Source: Talinum fruticosum (taxonomy: Eukaryota; Streptophyta; Magnoliopsida; Caryophyllales; Talinaceae). From it: a stretch of DNA of 64,000 nt. This document shows, piece after piece, positions 47,391 through 60,530 of this stretch. The translations under genes and the position numbers were made by a program. The stretch is from assembly GCA_021018815.1 (NCBI GenBank), contig JAITYX010000047.1:1612001-1676000 (forward strand), given 5' to 3'. The stretch's first letter is position 1; each line of letters begins with the position of its first letter. The notes beneath the pieces are model-generated. The model worked only from the letters and a program-made list of their open reading frames with translations. It was not told where the DNA came from and searched no databases.

Positions 47391-50300
47391 ATGTGTTTTG
47401 TGATTGAACAGGGTATGAAAATGATAGTTGTTCATTATAAAGGGAATTGTATTCCTGATGTTGATATGGATAAATATCAACCGATTGATTTATACGGGGA
47501 TGTGAGGGGTTGGTTCCTAAAGCAAGGGTTGTGTTTCCAAAATTTGCTGGATTTCAGTGGCACCCACCTTAGAGAGAGAATCAAAGATGGTGTTTAGATT
47601 ATAATGATGATGGCTTAAGTTGACTAGTTACTTGGGAGAGAAGGGATAATCATTGTATTCCCTTTTATATGGTTGATTTTAAAAGGGCTTCTAATATTCA
47701 ACTTACTTGTGGAGAGTGTTGATAGAGGTAATGATAATATACCTTTAGCTGAAGAGGAAACTGACTTGACTTTGGGTGAAGGAAAAAATTTGCTAGAGTC
47801 ACCGATATCCCAGTCCTTTACAAACCCAAGAACTCTTCTATCTCCAATTTCACATGTTGGAATAAACCAAAATTCCCCTCACCTTGATGATTTGTCGGGT
47901 TTTGATGTTGAAGTGCTATGTAGAGAACCTAAAAGTTATGTTGATGAATTGGGTGACTTAGGTGGTGAATTCTTACAAGAGGGGAATCATGTTGAAAATT
48001 CTAATGCATCTTAATACGATACGAGATGAGGATTTTATTAAGGCAAGTGAACAGTCAGATGAATCTAATGGGGACTCACTTGATGAAGAAAATCATAGTT
48101 CCGATTCGAGATGATGACCTTGAGTTGGAGTCTCATACACAAGACAGAATGGTTTTTGGGAGGGAGATTATGGACAATGTTAGAGATGAAAATCTTGTGA
48201 TTAACAAAATGAGCAAAGTCTTGAACAAAGGGGTGTTATGGACTAGGAACAGGGATGGTAGTGTTAGTGTACCGCTAGGACATATTTTCACTTGCAATAA
48301 GGACTTATTGGATGCGATTAAGGATTTGTGTATTCAAAATGGATTTCACTTACAAAAGATTAGGAATGAAAAGACCAGATACACACAAATGTGTTCGGAC
48401 CCTAGATGCACTTGGAGAATACATTGTAGTGTTCTTGTGGACAGAATGACTTAGATGGTTAAGTCAATAACAGGAAAGCATTCATGTTGTAGGCTTGAAA
48501 TTAATAGGATGACAACTATCTGCTTGGGTTGCTGATCGACTAATGTCATTATTTAGAGCATGCCCGGGAATGAAAGTGCAAGGGATGCAAGATTACCTAA
48601 TGAAGAAGTATTCCATTGAAGTCCCAAATCATACCTGTTGGAGGGCAAGGAAATTGATGAAGCAAATTCTTGAAGGGAAACATGAAGAGGGCTACAAGGT
48701 TCTAGCGTATTACATTGAGGAGTTCAAAGCTAGAAACAATGGTTCAACAACTTTCATTAGTTGGATTGATCAAGGACCTGGAAAGAACCCCATATTCAAG
48801 CATCTGTTCATTGCCATTGGAGCCGCAATTTCTTCATTCAAACGAGTATTGTAGGCCTTTAATTGGTATTGATGCTTGTCATCTTAAAGGAGTGTACAAG
48901 GGGGTGCTTTTAACTACCATGGGTCTTGATGGTAATAATGGTCAATTTCCTCTAGCATATGCTTGTAGTTGAGAAAGAAAATGATGCAGAGTGGTGTTTC
49001 TTCTTAAATGGGCTTGTGAGAGCTTTAGATGTTGTTGAAAATCAGTCAAGATATACCATCATCTCTGATAGGCACAAGGTACTGAAAAATTAACCAATTT
49101 TATTGTAATATTTTTTTCCCAAATCTTAAGTAACAAATTAAGTAATCTTGTGTACATAGCTACGGGGATTATTAGCGGCCTAAGCAAAGTTATGCCAACT
49201 GCTAGGAGAAGAATTTGTGTCATTCATTATTACAAAAATTTTGCATCAATTTATCTAGGTAAATTCAGTTATGCTCGCTGTAATTTATGTCTATGGATAT
49301 ACATTTTTTAAAAAGGTATCTCTCACTTTTTTTCCAGTTTTTCAATAAGTTTAAATGACAGTTATTCATATTTGTTTACTTGTTAATTGTATTAGGGGCT
49401 TGGTTTCATACTTTTTCTACATGGCTGCAAATGCATATGCTCCATATGTGCATGAAAAAGCGATGGAAAAAATTAAGGAAAAAGATGCAAGTGATTACCA
49501 TTCGCTTAGGGATTGTGGGCCATTGGAACATTAGGCTAGGTTCAAATTTGATCAAAGTTTGAAATGTGATGACAATACAAACAACTTTGTGGAGAGTTTT
49601 AACCATGCAATCCTCAACTTTAGGGAAGCCTATTTACACAATGTTCGAGGACATTAAGAAGCTAGTTGGAGGCCGATTTGTTAAGAGGTTTGAAAGAGCA
49701 CAACATTGGGATGGTAAAGTTGTGCCTCATGTTGAAAAGAAGTTAAAGATGATTGAAATGGATAGTAGGAATTGCAGTAACGTCATACGTGCAGGCAATG
49801 GAGAGTTTGATGTCCAAGAGGGACATACCAACTTCTACAGTTAGATTGAGGGACCAATATTGTGGTCGTAAGAAGTGGCAGCATACTTGGGATACCTTGC
49901 AAGCATGCTGTAAGGTGCATCTTAAGGATGAGGACGAAGTTGGAAGACTATTGTGAGGATTGGTTCACGGTTGTAAAGTACAAACAGTTGTATGATCAAA
50001 TTGTGCATCTCATTCCCACACCTGTTGTGTGGGAGAAGAGGAGTTTACCGAGCTTGATCCACCAAACTCACAAATCAAGCAAGGAAGACCGAGAAGAACA
50101 CAAAAGAAGAAACTCCCAGCCTATGCCTCCAACTGGAACACATACCCATGGGAATACCTCTTCTAAATCAGGAACCTTGAGGTTTATACACTTTTTAAAC
50201 ATTCAAATTTATATGTTTTTAGTATATTTCATTTATTGTCGACTATTGATATAATAAATTAACTTTAAATTCTCTATCGGATGTAGTAAGTGTCACAAAT

Positions 50301-50475
50301 TGGGACATAACTCAAGAACATGCGAGAAATCAAGAGATACATATGGTAGGCTACTTGAAAAGAAAAAAAGGAAAGCTAAAAAGGGAACAAGCAAAAACGG
50401 GAGGATCGAAGAAAGCAAACACAAGCAACTCTCAAGTGGACACAAGCCCTTCCACACAATCTAGCCAAGCCTCTT
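47391..50475 (+). pseudogene. MuDR-type MULE transposase (mudrA-like), degenerate
   Basis: Domains in order are: N-terminal segment MKMIVVHYKGNCIPDVD (47415), acidic region (47700-48120), and the plant MuDR domain DLLDAIKDLCIQNGFHLQKI with RYTQMCSDPRCTWRIHCSV (48300-48440). The MULE catalytic core follows with D in LIGIDACHLKGVYKG (48865-48905), D in IISDRHK (49060-49078) and E in NNFVESFNHAI (49580-49615). Then come a SWIM zinc finger (CGRKKWQHT, GIPCKHAVRCI; frames split near 49890) and a C-terminal CCHC knuckle C-SK-C-HKLG-H-NSRT-C (50283-50325). An intron probably lies at 49079-49160. Several stops and frameshifts make it inactive, although all three acidic residues are still readable. 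Confidence 0.85.
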
Positions 50476-50523
50476 GACCAAGATGACTCGCTGCCATCAA
50501 TCCTCTGTTTTTTTTTCATCTTA

Positions 50524-50975
50524 TTTTTTTTTCCTTAGGACATCTCTCCTCTAAGTGAAAAACTCATAGCGGTCTTTTAATGTGTTTACTATGCGAAGGA
50601 ATAAGTGTCTACACATTCTGAACCTTCGTCAAAATTATTCGTCGATATACACGGGATTTTCGGAGAAGTAATATGCATATAAGCGATTATGACCTTCTAC
50701 GTGATCACGGTTTATGTGCTTTCTTCGTCGTTTACTAGGTGTGGAACTCGTATTACCTTCCGAGTTAGATAGGTACATGTGTACTAGCATTTCACACCTT
50801 TGAAATGCAGAGCTTGAGGCAACTTCTTCCTCAATTGTCTGTATCGATAGCGAGCATCAAGATCAAAATCTTCATTTACATGAGATGAGTTTGACATTGT
50901 TGTTGAGATGTTTGTGTTTGAGATGTTGTTTAGGTGTAGAGATGTGCAATTCTTTCGAATTGAGTAAGCCTTCAT
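50524..50975 (-). pseudogene. PIF/Harbinger transposase N-terminal fragment (HARBI1/ALP1-like)
   Basis: The minus strand reads MSNSSHVNEDFDLD, then after a frame change IQTIEEEVASSSAFQRCEML, YLSNSEGNTSSTPSKRRRKH and INRDHVEGHNRLYAYYFSEN. PVYIDE and RRFRMCRHLFLRIVNTLKDR follow near 50620-50545, the conserved N-terminal region of Harbinger-type nucleases. Stops occur in this last part. The similarity ends at about 50524 next to the MULE end, so the catalytic DDE part is missing. Confidence 0.8.
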
Positions 50976-50979
50976 ATAG

Positions 50980-53900
50980 TAGTCTCGTTATTGTTAGTAT
51001 TTTGTATTATTGTACTTTGCCTACTGAATACACAAGAAAAACATGATAAATTTGACAATACTTTGCATTATTGTATTTTGCATAATACTGAATAAATTGA
51101 CAATGCAAGCATGCTTCATAAGCAATTAATATTAAAAGGCAGGGGCAACCCAAGGATACCTGCCTGAACACTTTTTCTCATTTGGCTCATAATGCATCAG
51201 TAATGACTAAGAATTTCAATGTACAACCCAAGGATACCTACTGATTGTCCTGTATCTCATCTTTCAGCAGACACCTAGGAACATTAGCAATTGAGACACA
51301 TGACAATCTAGTTTTCCATTGAGATGAAATTCTCATCAATTGAGTGAGAAGCAATTGAAACAAGTATATGTGCCCCAAACAAAATGAGACAAATCTATTA
51401 AGAAGCAAGCGTTGAACTAAAGCAGGGGCAAACGAGTGGAATATGAGGCAAGAGGCAGAAGAGGCATTCAATTTGAAATTGGCTAGATAAGTATATATGG
51501 GATTTGAGAATATTCTTGAACCACTCAATTGATGGGAATCAATAAATCTACTTTGTCATTCAGATGAAAGCACTCTGGACTGTCAATAGTTATTCTTTGA
51601 GTGTGAGATATGTTATTATGAGGAGGTGGCTTTGGTTATTGATGAGGATACTAGGGGCCGCTGGCACTGACCTGAATGAGTTCGTTGATATTTGAGGTAT
51701 AGCAGGGATTTTGGTGTACAGATTTCATACTATAAAATAAGGAGTCTCTTTGTGATGATGATATGGATTGAAAAAGGTTTAGATGTGCTGGAAAGACTTT
51801 TGTGTTTAGTGCTATTAGCCTTGTGTTATGTTAGTTTTCTTTTAGTTGTGTTATAGTTTAGATATCTCTAGTTTTGTGTTATTTATTGTTAGTCATGTAC
51901 TATGACTTTAAATTTACCTTTTAGTTTATTATAATCGGAAAAAAGTAATTTAACTTTCTTACCTAAAACAATTAGCTAAATATGTACATGAATTAAAACC
52001 TCCAAACGTGATAAAATTGGTGCCGTCATAAGTTAGAATCAAAAGGTTCTCCAATTTAAAAAAACAATCACTGAAATTGGAGATTGGACAAGAAAATTCG
52101 ATCATATAAAAAAGAGCCGGTTATAATTTAATAGATCTGATAAACGTGTCTTTCAGGTTGGGTATAGGTTAATTTAGTTTCGGGTCGGGTTATATTTGGA
52201 TCACCAATATTTGGTAATTCAGTTTCGCTTTTGGATCGGGTCATTGTTGGTTTGGGCTGACTTCGAATTACTGGTCCGATAAACTTGTCTTGTAATGAAT
52301 TCGAATCACATGATTTTTTTGGTCCAATATACTCATCTTGCAATAAAATAAAAAAATTAGGTTCGTATCAGATCTACCTCGAGTTAATTGTTTCGAATTT
52401 CAAGTCGAGCATGGGTCTAGTTGGATTGAATCTAATTTCAAATCTCTAGTCAGTTTTGCAACGTTTACACTTAAATACTCCTCTTACTTTTCTTGCTAAT
52501 ATATCACACCATCTTAGCCAATACTACTATCTTTACATTATAACACCAAAAATTTCATACCTTTTTTTCAATGTCACACCAATTATTTTCCTCTCATAAT
52601 TTCAATTGATTTTTTAACCTACAAAATTATAGATTTGAAAATGAATAGAACACCCAATAAGGAGGAGAATACAAGTTCGAATCTCAACAAGTGTAATTTA
52701 GCTGGCTTGACGACATAAAGTCGACGTGCTTTATTTATAGCAAATTGTTCAATGTTTGGGATAATTACTGGAGCTATAGTTTTACAGTTTCGCAAATTAT
52801 TCGTGTTAGGACTTAATAGAGCGAATACACAAAAACATAAAGAATAAAATGTAAGATATCTGCAAATTAAACGAAGAACAACAAATACAATCACTATTAA
52901 AAAAGCATAAATATAAATGAAATGGTGACGAAAAATGATAAAATAGAGATGGAATTTTTTGAACAGTGATGGGAACTGCGATGAATGAATTATGTCGCTA
53001 AATTGCTTGTCGCTGATTTAACACAAAGAACAAAACTACGGCGGCGACTAATAAAAAAATATTCACCATCACACGAAGTGAGTGCAAAGCAATCTCATAA
53101 AAATGAGCACAGCTTCACAATAAGATCAAAGTAGAATGTAAGTTATCTCACAAACAAACTGCTCAAAATTCTATTACTTTCCAAAAAAGAAAAGCGCGTC
53201 CACACAAAACACCCTTGTAGAAACCCACACAAAAGCACCCAAAAAGTAACTAGGGTTAACTTTTTTTTTTTTTTTCTGAAGGAAACTTAGGTTAACTTAA
53301 GTAAGCGATACGAAGCACAGCGTAACCAGACCGTGTGATGCAACACAAGCCACCCGTGCTATGTGCTAAGTTGGCGACTAGGACAACGGCTTTGTGGCCT
53401 TCAACTTGAGAATTTGGGCCACTCCCGACAATTAATAGCGTATTCATATAGTTTATAGTTACTTATAAATTAGTATGAACTCGTGCTTATGTACGGAACG
53501 ATGTTAAATAATATATACCTTAAGAAATTATTGAATCATGAAGTGATGTTGTACTTGTGAGTTTCTTTTACTCGATTATTTGATTTGATTAAATATTTTC
53601 ACCTTTAATAATATTTTTCTGCATATTAACCCCTCATAATAAAAATTAATCATATGTTTTGGGTTCTCATTTATTTTACCCCAAAACCTATTCATGACTC
53701 TATATTGTACACTTCAAAACTATCCAATTTGAAATGATTCAGTGAGATATAGTTTTAGCAAAAAGAAGGTTGGCCTCAGATGCATAGGATGTGTGATGCA
53801 TGAAAAGCTTATTAAAGAGCATTAAAACAATCTTTAGCCTTTTTAGGGCATGTTTATTTTGACTGTTAAAAATTGGTTAACTATTACAAGTCGTTATGAT

Positions 53901-54462
53901 TAACTATTAATTATTATAATTAGTTATTAATTATTACGAGCTGATACAAAATGTAACGAGCGGTTATTTTTTGAGATACCGTTAGTGATATTATTCATTA
54001 TATATTTCATAGTAATAAATATTGGTCAAGTAACAAATATTTGAAAATGTATTTTTGCTAATTGATTTAATTTTTATTTAGTCAAAAATTCATATATTTT
54101 GTTGCTAATCGTATATTATTTTTATATTATTATTTTCTGGGTAAAAAATACAATTAAAAATATAACAGAAAAGCCCAAAAGTTATGCTATTAAAATATTT
54201 ATAAAAAAAAACCCAAATAAAATTTAACAAAAAAGCCCAACAATACCCAACCCAATAAATAAATAAATAAAAATAATACATATCCCAAAATTAAAGCCCA
54301 ACTTGATCTTCTCTCCCTCTCAATTTCTCTCTTTGCTCGAACTTGATTTCTGTCTCTATTATCTCTTGGTGCCCAACCAGAATACCAATGATACAAAAAT
54401 ATCTTTATATTCTTTCATACCAATATATAACTTCTGCCATAATAACAAATATGATGACCACA

Positions 54463-54511
<49 letters not shown>

Positions 54512-55740
54512 TATAAGATACCGGCTATAGTAGAGCTGTAATCTTTATAGCAGTTATAACTATTATAACGCGTATAAGCTGTTACAACTGTTATAAATTG
54601 TTAAGAGTTATTGTAAGTTATTATAAATATTACTCTCAATGCCTAAACCAACATGGTCTTAGAAGAACAAAAGCGTACATGGTGAATGTTTACGTACCTA
54701 ATGTATTTATTAATTGAACATATATAATTGCACTCGCAACCCAATGACAAAAATCGCGCACGTGAGTGATGATATAGAGCAGCCTATCCTAGAGAGCTAG
54801 AGATTAGTCCATAAAAGAAAATGATTTGGAAAAGGAGAAAAGTATTTTATATTTTATTTCTTTCGCAAATGCAGAAATAATGAAGAAACCAAATTTGAAC
54901 ATGTAAAAAATTAATTAATTGAAGAATGTATGCCACAAAGGTTTTAATCGGTGATCCCAAGGATGTAACGATGAGACTGCAAACATGATGATGGCATACT
55001 GCCTTACGACAACGTTCCGTCGGAATATTCATTTAAGCCCACACTATAATATGACCTAAACGTATGCTTCAGGAAGCATGTTTAAGTATGCCGTTAGGAT
55101 AAACATGTTCCAGCAAATCCTAGGTGTCTAGTGTTAGGCCTCGCAAATAAGTCATTCGGTTTGGGTACAGGTAGAGTTAACTTTGAACTTGGGTCATATT
55201 TAAAGCAATGTCATTATGTGTTGGTTTGAATTCGGATTAGATTAACTTTGGATCAAAATCGAAATTTTGGTCAATGAGCTTATCTTGTAACAAGAACTAA
55301 CTTTATTAGAAATTTTCAATCGGATATGGGCTTGGGTCATTCGGTTCGGATTTTAGGTCTCACATCAATTTTGCCATATTTATTTAGTACCTTATCTAGC
55401 CTTGTCCTATCCTAAAACGAAAGTAATGTTTTTAATCCTTTATATTCTGCTACACTAATCAGTATTTAATTAATTGCTTAAGACTAATATAGTGGTAACG
55501 GGTTTGGGGCACTTTATTATAACGGTTGTCATTAGCACCAACTGTGTGCCACTAGGCCATTTCCTACCTTGAGGAGCTTGTGGTGGCTAAGTTCTTTCAG
55601 AAAACCTTTATATAACTCATTTATTTAGATTCAAAATTTTAAAATCCTATTTGACTCCTCCATTCCCGCAATTGTAAATATAACTCCTTTTTTAATTCTA
55701 AATTTTAAATCCTAAGGAACACCTCCTACAAGATAAATAT
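50980..55740. other. AT-rich intergenic DNA with old repeats
   Basis: No gene could be supported. CAACCCAAGGATACCT occurs twice near 51149 and 51223. ACCCGA-rich old repeat material lies near 52140-52440 and again near 55150-55370, related in word use to 29045-30525. A possible MITE with GGGCATG/CATGGTC-type ends may span about 53850-54660, but its ends could not be proved. An AAT microsatellite is listed separately. Confidence 0.45.
54463..54510. repeat. (AAT)16 microsatellite
   Basis: Sixteen uninterrupted AAT units run from 54463 to 54510. Confidence 0.95.
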
Positions 55741-55755
55741 CTTGCTTTAAAGCCT

Positions 55756-55980
55756 TTGGATGAATATGTTTCATCGATAAAAATGGTAATAAAGGGTAAT
55801 CTTAGTACCTTCTATCCTAGAAGCAATGAAGGTATTATTTTTGTAGAATATTTACTTCATTGCAAGGCACATCAAGTTTACAACAAAGGTACTGAAGTCG
55901 TTGAAGAAACAGTTACGTTATTATCAAACTACAATAATTTTGGAAATGTTAGCTCGTCATCCTTCCAAAAAGTCAGTTGA
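55756..55980 (+). pseudogene. Ty1/copia integrase C-terminal scrap
   Basis: The frame reads LSTFYPRSNEGIIFVEYLLH then CKAHQVYNKGTEVVEETVTL. This matches the region after the copia integrase core (compare FDVRSDEGIF and YRIFNKRTNKVEES in the Sirevirus at 17760-17960). No other copia domain is found beside it and it has lost its surroundings, so it is an isolated fragment. Confidence 0.65.
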
Positions 55981-56225
55981 ATAGACATGATGGTGATGAT
56001 ACTGAAGCTAACAAGGGTGCTTATCGAAGTCAATCTCACAAAACTTCTAAACTATTTTGGTCAAAGTCAAAAGCCACACAGAAACAAATAACTCAAAAGA
56101 CTCTAATAAGAGACTCAATGAAAACAACTTAGAGTTTATGAAAGAACCACATGAGGGTTCAAATAGGTTTTTAGAACTGACCAATAGATAATATGTTGTC
56201 TTTCCTAGAAATGGAAGTCTATTTT

Positions 56226-56308
56226 CTAGTTAGTAAAGTAGAAGCCAAATTAATACTAATTGGGGTTGCATTTCATGGCATTAGTTTGGCTTCTATTTTA
56301 CTAACTAG
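56226..56308. repeat. Short hairpin, 29-bp arms
   Basis: The arm starting CTAGTTAGTAAAGTAGAAG (56226-56254) and the reverse complement of 56280-56308 differ at only two positions, with a 25-base loop. No transposon end or gene explains it. Confidence 0.8.
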
Positions 56309-56309
56309 G

Positions 56310-58815
56310 CAATCCAGATTTTCATTTTTAGAAACGGTATATATTAAACTTTCATTATTGGGAATCTGATGTGACCTCCTCTCCTCTAAATTTGTGAAAG
56401 TCCTATATGTTATTTTTTTTGGATAAGGGCTCCAACGATTACTTAAGTCTGCTGTCTTATAAAAATACGTTATCTTTCTTACTTTTACATGTTGAATGTA
56501 CATAAATTTGTAATGTAATTACTATACATTATATAGTCATTCAAGAATATATTTTTTTATTTGTAACAAAAGAATAACAAGTGAGTACTTTGTGTGTGCT
56601 GTCGAACTAGTATTCATGCTACTTGTTAATTCATGAGAAACAACCATTTGTGCGACGTTGATTGTATTTGTAATAAATTTGATAGTAATAGCAATAGGTG
56701 TTGGAGCATGGGATTTTATCTTTTGAATGGAAAAAAATAAAGGGAGAGACAATTGAAGCAAATAATAACTGACATCTGTCAAAGTCCGAAAACCAAAGGG
56801 TATCACCAAAATCCAATTATTTGTTTTTCCAAATTCGACGAATCCATATCCTTTTATCTTGTTTCTCATCTAGTGTGTCGTTCACAATTTCTGAGTTTTC
56901 AGTAACAATCTCCTTTATATTTTTTCTTCCCTATATTTTTCTCTTTTTTTCACTTTTGGTCCCAACAAATCCCACTACTGATTCCACCGGCGGGCCAGGC
57001 CATTAAGAAAATTATTGTTAGTAGGATTATTTGACAATTTTAAATACTTGGATAAGACAATTTTAATCAAGTGTTATAGTAAAATGGATTTATTGTAAGA
57101 TGATTTTTAGAAATTTTAGGGTAACTAAAAACTCATTTCAAAGCAACTTGGATTACTTATCTTCTTCCCTAAAAAATCATCTTACAAAATAAATGGCTTT
57201 CAGCACAAGAGCTCTCTTAGGGGCTTTTTGTCGAAAGTTGGTAGGCGTCTTGGTGGTTTGGAGAAAGCTACATCATAATGGGGGAAGGAAGAAGGTTTCG
57301 AGGGATAGAAACTATAGATGTGTGAATTTGGGGAGGGAGAACCCTGTTTAGAGGCTTCAACCCTCTTCTTCAAAGGGGCAATATTGGTGGAATGATTACA
57401 AAGAAATCGAAGTGGAGCAAGTACTTGAATACCAGAAACTGGAATTTTTGATCTGAGTTGGAGCGAGGGGGTGACGAGTGAAACTTGTAGAATGAAAGGA
57501 AACGTATTGTTGTCAATGGGGAGCAAACATGGTAGTGGGAGAAGAATTTGGAAGTGGACGAAGAGAGGCCACAAGTAGGCAATGTTTGATGTATCATTTA
57601 TAAGGTAGACAGAGGAAACCAAAACATTGCAGAGTTTTGAGGTAGATAAACTCAATCTCAATATTTTTACAGGCTGGGACATTCACAGTTTTGGGTATTA
57701 TTTGACTCTAAGGTGGTTGGGAGAGTTTAGTTTTTTGTTACTTTGGAGTTTGTTCTCGTTTCTCAGTTATTAGGTTTATTTCTCTACGAACTACAATTAT
57801 CGTTTTAGTTGTATGGTTACTTTCTTACCTTTTGCCAATTATCTATCGAAAAAAATGTGTCTTTCTCACAATATTTATTAAATTAGAGATTGTTTATAAA
57901 AGATCTGCTGTTGACAAATCATACTCATGATTTTTTTTTTTATTGGAAGCATTTCGTTTCTATCTTTAATCCTTTATATTACCGAAGTTGAATTGTTAAG
58001 GGACCTTAATAGTAAACTTCTCTTTATCACATTGTTTTAATTCATCCACAATACTCAAATCTGAAGCCTTATATATGGAACATACGTATCAAGTCACATA
58101 AACGGACATATTTCGGGTGAAACTCTTGTATTACATTATTAACCTATGTTTTCTTATGTCTCATAATTTCATTTTTAAGATATGACTGTCTTGGGACAAA
58201 GTCTTTAGTATTTTTTTTTTATCACAAAATTTAGTTTGATACATTTATGGAAGTTATTACCAGCTATACGAACTTAATTTATCTTAAAATATTCATGTTA
58301 TTATATATAAACTTAGCTTATCTTAATTAATATTTATGTTTTTGGGATATTGAACTATCATTAATAAAACCTTTAAAATTAGCCTCTAATAATCCAATCT
58401 TTTACCTTATAGATTTTTAGTACATTATCGAGCTAGGATGATCATAATTCAATGACATGATAATGTGGCAACGGAATAATGGGGGATTTTGAAATTAAAA
58501 TTTTTTGTTTTTAAACTGCCTTTAAAATCGCCTGAACTCCATGCCGTACTAAAAATAATAGATAAGGTGTTGGATTATAGGGGGCTAATTATAAAGTTTA
58601 GATTAATAGTGTCCAATATCTCCAAATATTGAATGGATATTATCCAAAAATCAACTGATTAATGATGACTTACACATTATCTTTTAAACAATATACGGTT
58701 TTGTAGAAGAGCTACTATTTACATAATATCAATTTTTTAATTGGAGGATGATTATAATTCAATGCCGTCATATTTGTAACTACATAAGACTCAATCAATA
58801 CTATAATAATGACTT
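56310..58815. other. Unassigned stretch containing one long open frame
   Basis: The region is mostly AT-rich. The only notable frame is 57200-57682 on the minus strand (160 residues, MSQPVKILRLSLSTSKLC onward). It is rich in serine, proline and hydrophobic residues and has no recognised domain. The opposite strand of the same block has broken frames with aromatic-rich segments, so the open frame may be the antisense of an old element. No gene is claimed. Confidence 0.35.
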
Positions 58816-59892
58816 TTTATTATGGGACTTTTACGACGGTTAAAAATAAAAACCGTACTAAAAAATGAGGCGGTTATATTTTTTGTAAATAAGTGGTCTT
58901 TAATTACACCTATTATTACAATAGTTAAATGTCCATAAAAAAACCTAAAAACGAGAACATTGCTGCCTACCAGTTCACTATCTCGCTACTACTCTTGCTC
59001 TTACTCTCCCTCTCCACTTACTCTCGTTTCACTTACTATGTACTCTCGCTCTCATCGCTATCGTCACTAATCTCGCTCTCCTCGCCATCATCGTTAGTCT
59101 CGCTCTCCTCGCGATCGTCACTTTGTCATTGTCGTTGCTCTCACTCTCACCTTTTGTTGTTGCTGTGGTTGCTGCTCCCACTCGTCTCACGCTCACTCTC
59201 GTTGTCGCTGTATGTTTTTCTCTGCCTCTCTTATTTTTTACTTTAAGTTATTTGCAAAATTGGTGAGTGTTGAATATGGAATGTATTTGCGAACTTAGTT
59301 GAATGTTGAGAATGTGGGTAATGTTTGAGATTTTTGAAATGTTGAATGTTTTAATGTGGGAAATGTTGAATGTTGAAGGCATTTACAAAATTAGTAAGTT
59401 GAATGTTGAATGTATTTGGTACTTAGTTGAATGTTGAGATTTTTGAAATATTTGAGAATATGGGTGAATGTTTAATGTATTTGTTTAGTTTGTGAAGTTG
59501 GTAATTCTTGAAATGTTTGAGATTTCGACAAATGGGTTTAGGGGTTTGGGATTTAGTATTAAGGGAAATGGAATGATATATGGTTTAGGGTTTAGGGTTT
59601 ATGGTTTAGATAAACTAAAAGAGTTATGACATAGCGTTTAGAAAAATGGAAAGATTTATGGTTAAGGGTTTCGGGAAATGGAATTAGGAAAATGAAAAGA
59701 TTTATGGTTTAGAGTTTAGGGATGAAATTGAAGAACATTTATGGATAGAAATTGTACATAATTGGAAAGATTTTTGGATATAAGGATATCCCCAAAAACT
59801 TGCCATAAAGATAACTTTATCTGCAAATTTGTTTATTTTGATGAGGTGATATTGGGGTGTACTTATTTGTCCAATTATCGAAATTTCTACTT

Positions 59893-60237
59893 TCCTTTTT
59901 TGTTGTAAATTTGTTGTATTATACATGATTGTAAACTAGATCGAGTACATGATTTATTTGATATTTACGTAATGTAAAGGACAATGAATATGAAAAAATG
60001 TCAAGGCCACCCTTGAATTTGCTTTAACGTCCCAAGATATAATAGGAACTGGAGTTCCCATGACCCTTATTGTCTTGGAAACTCCGGTTCTTATTATGTA
60101 TTGGGTTGTTAAAGCAAATTCAAGGGTGACCTCGAAACTTTCTTCATATTCATTGTCCCTCGCATTCTGTAAACATAAGAAACTCATGTATAGTTTATAA
60201 TAATGTATAATACATCAACATTGCAACAAAAGGGAAA
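59893..60237. repeat. Foldback (about 160-bp arms) in the third CACTA copy
   Basis: Left arm 59893-60058 pairs with right arm 60078-60237. Paired landmarks are TTGTTGTATTATACATGATT / GATGTATTATACATTATTAT, GGACAATGAATATGAA, CACCCTTGAATTTGCTTTAA and ATAATAGGAACTGGAGTT. The inner 80 bp are the best conserved. Its outer arms match those of 35171-35780. Confidence 0.85.
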
Positions 60238-60530
60238 TCCTTATATATATACTTAAACATCCCTCTTAACACACCAAATGGAGGGAAAAAGGCTATATAT
60301 GTACTTAAAAAAGAGAAATTTAACCATTATGAAAAATAAGAACTTATAACCATTTAAGAAAAAAGATAAATTTAATAACTACAAAAAAAAATTATAACCA
60401 ATTAAGAAAAAAAGGGAATTTACTAAATAACTTCTTATTGTTTTCATATCATTTGATAATTGCATGCTTACTTGCGTATAATTATACTTATTTTGCTTAC
60501 CAATCTATGCTTTCATAATTATCATATGCA

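Noticed and set aside
57200..57682. 160-residue minus-strand open frame as a gene
   Set aside because: No start context, domain, or matching exon; composition is ordinary antisense-like. Kept only as a note in the surrounding unassigned stretch.
59575..59725. TTTAGGG-like words resembling the plant telomere repeat
   Set aside because: Only two consecutive units (GGTTTAGGGTTTAGGGTTTATGG) in a degenerate run that also occurs in the homologous part of another CACTA copy (34945-35000); it is part of the element and not telomeric DNA.
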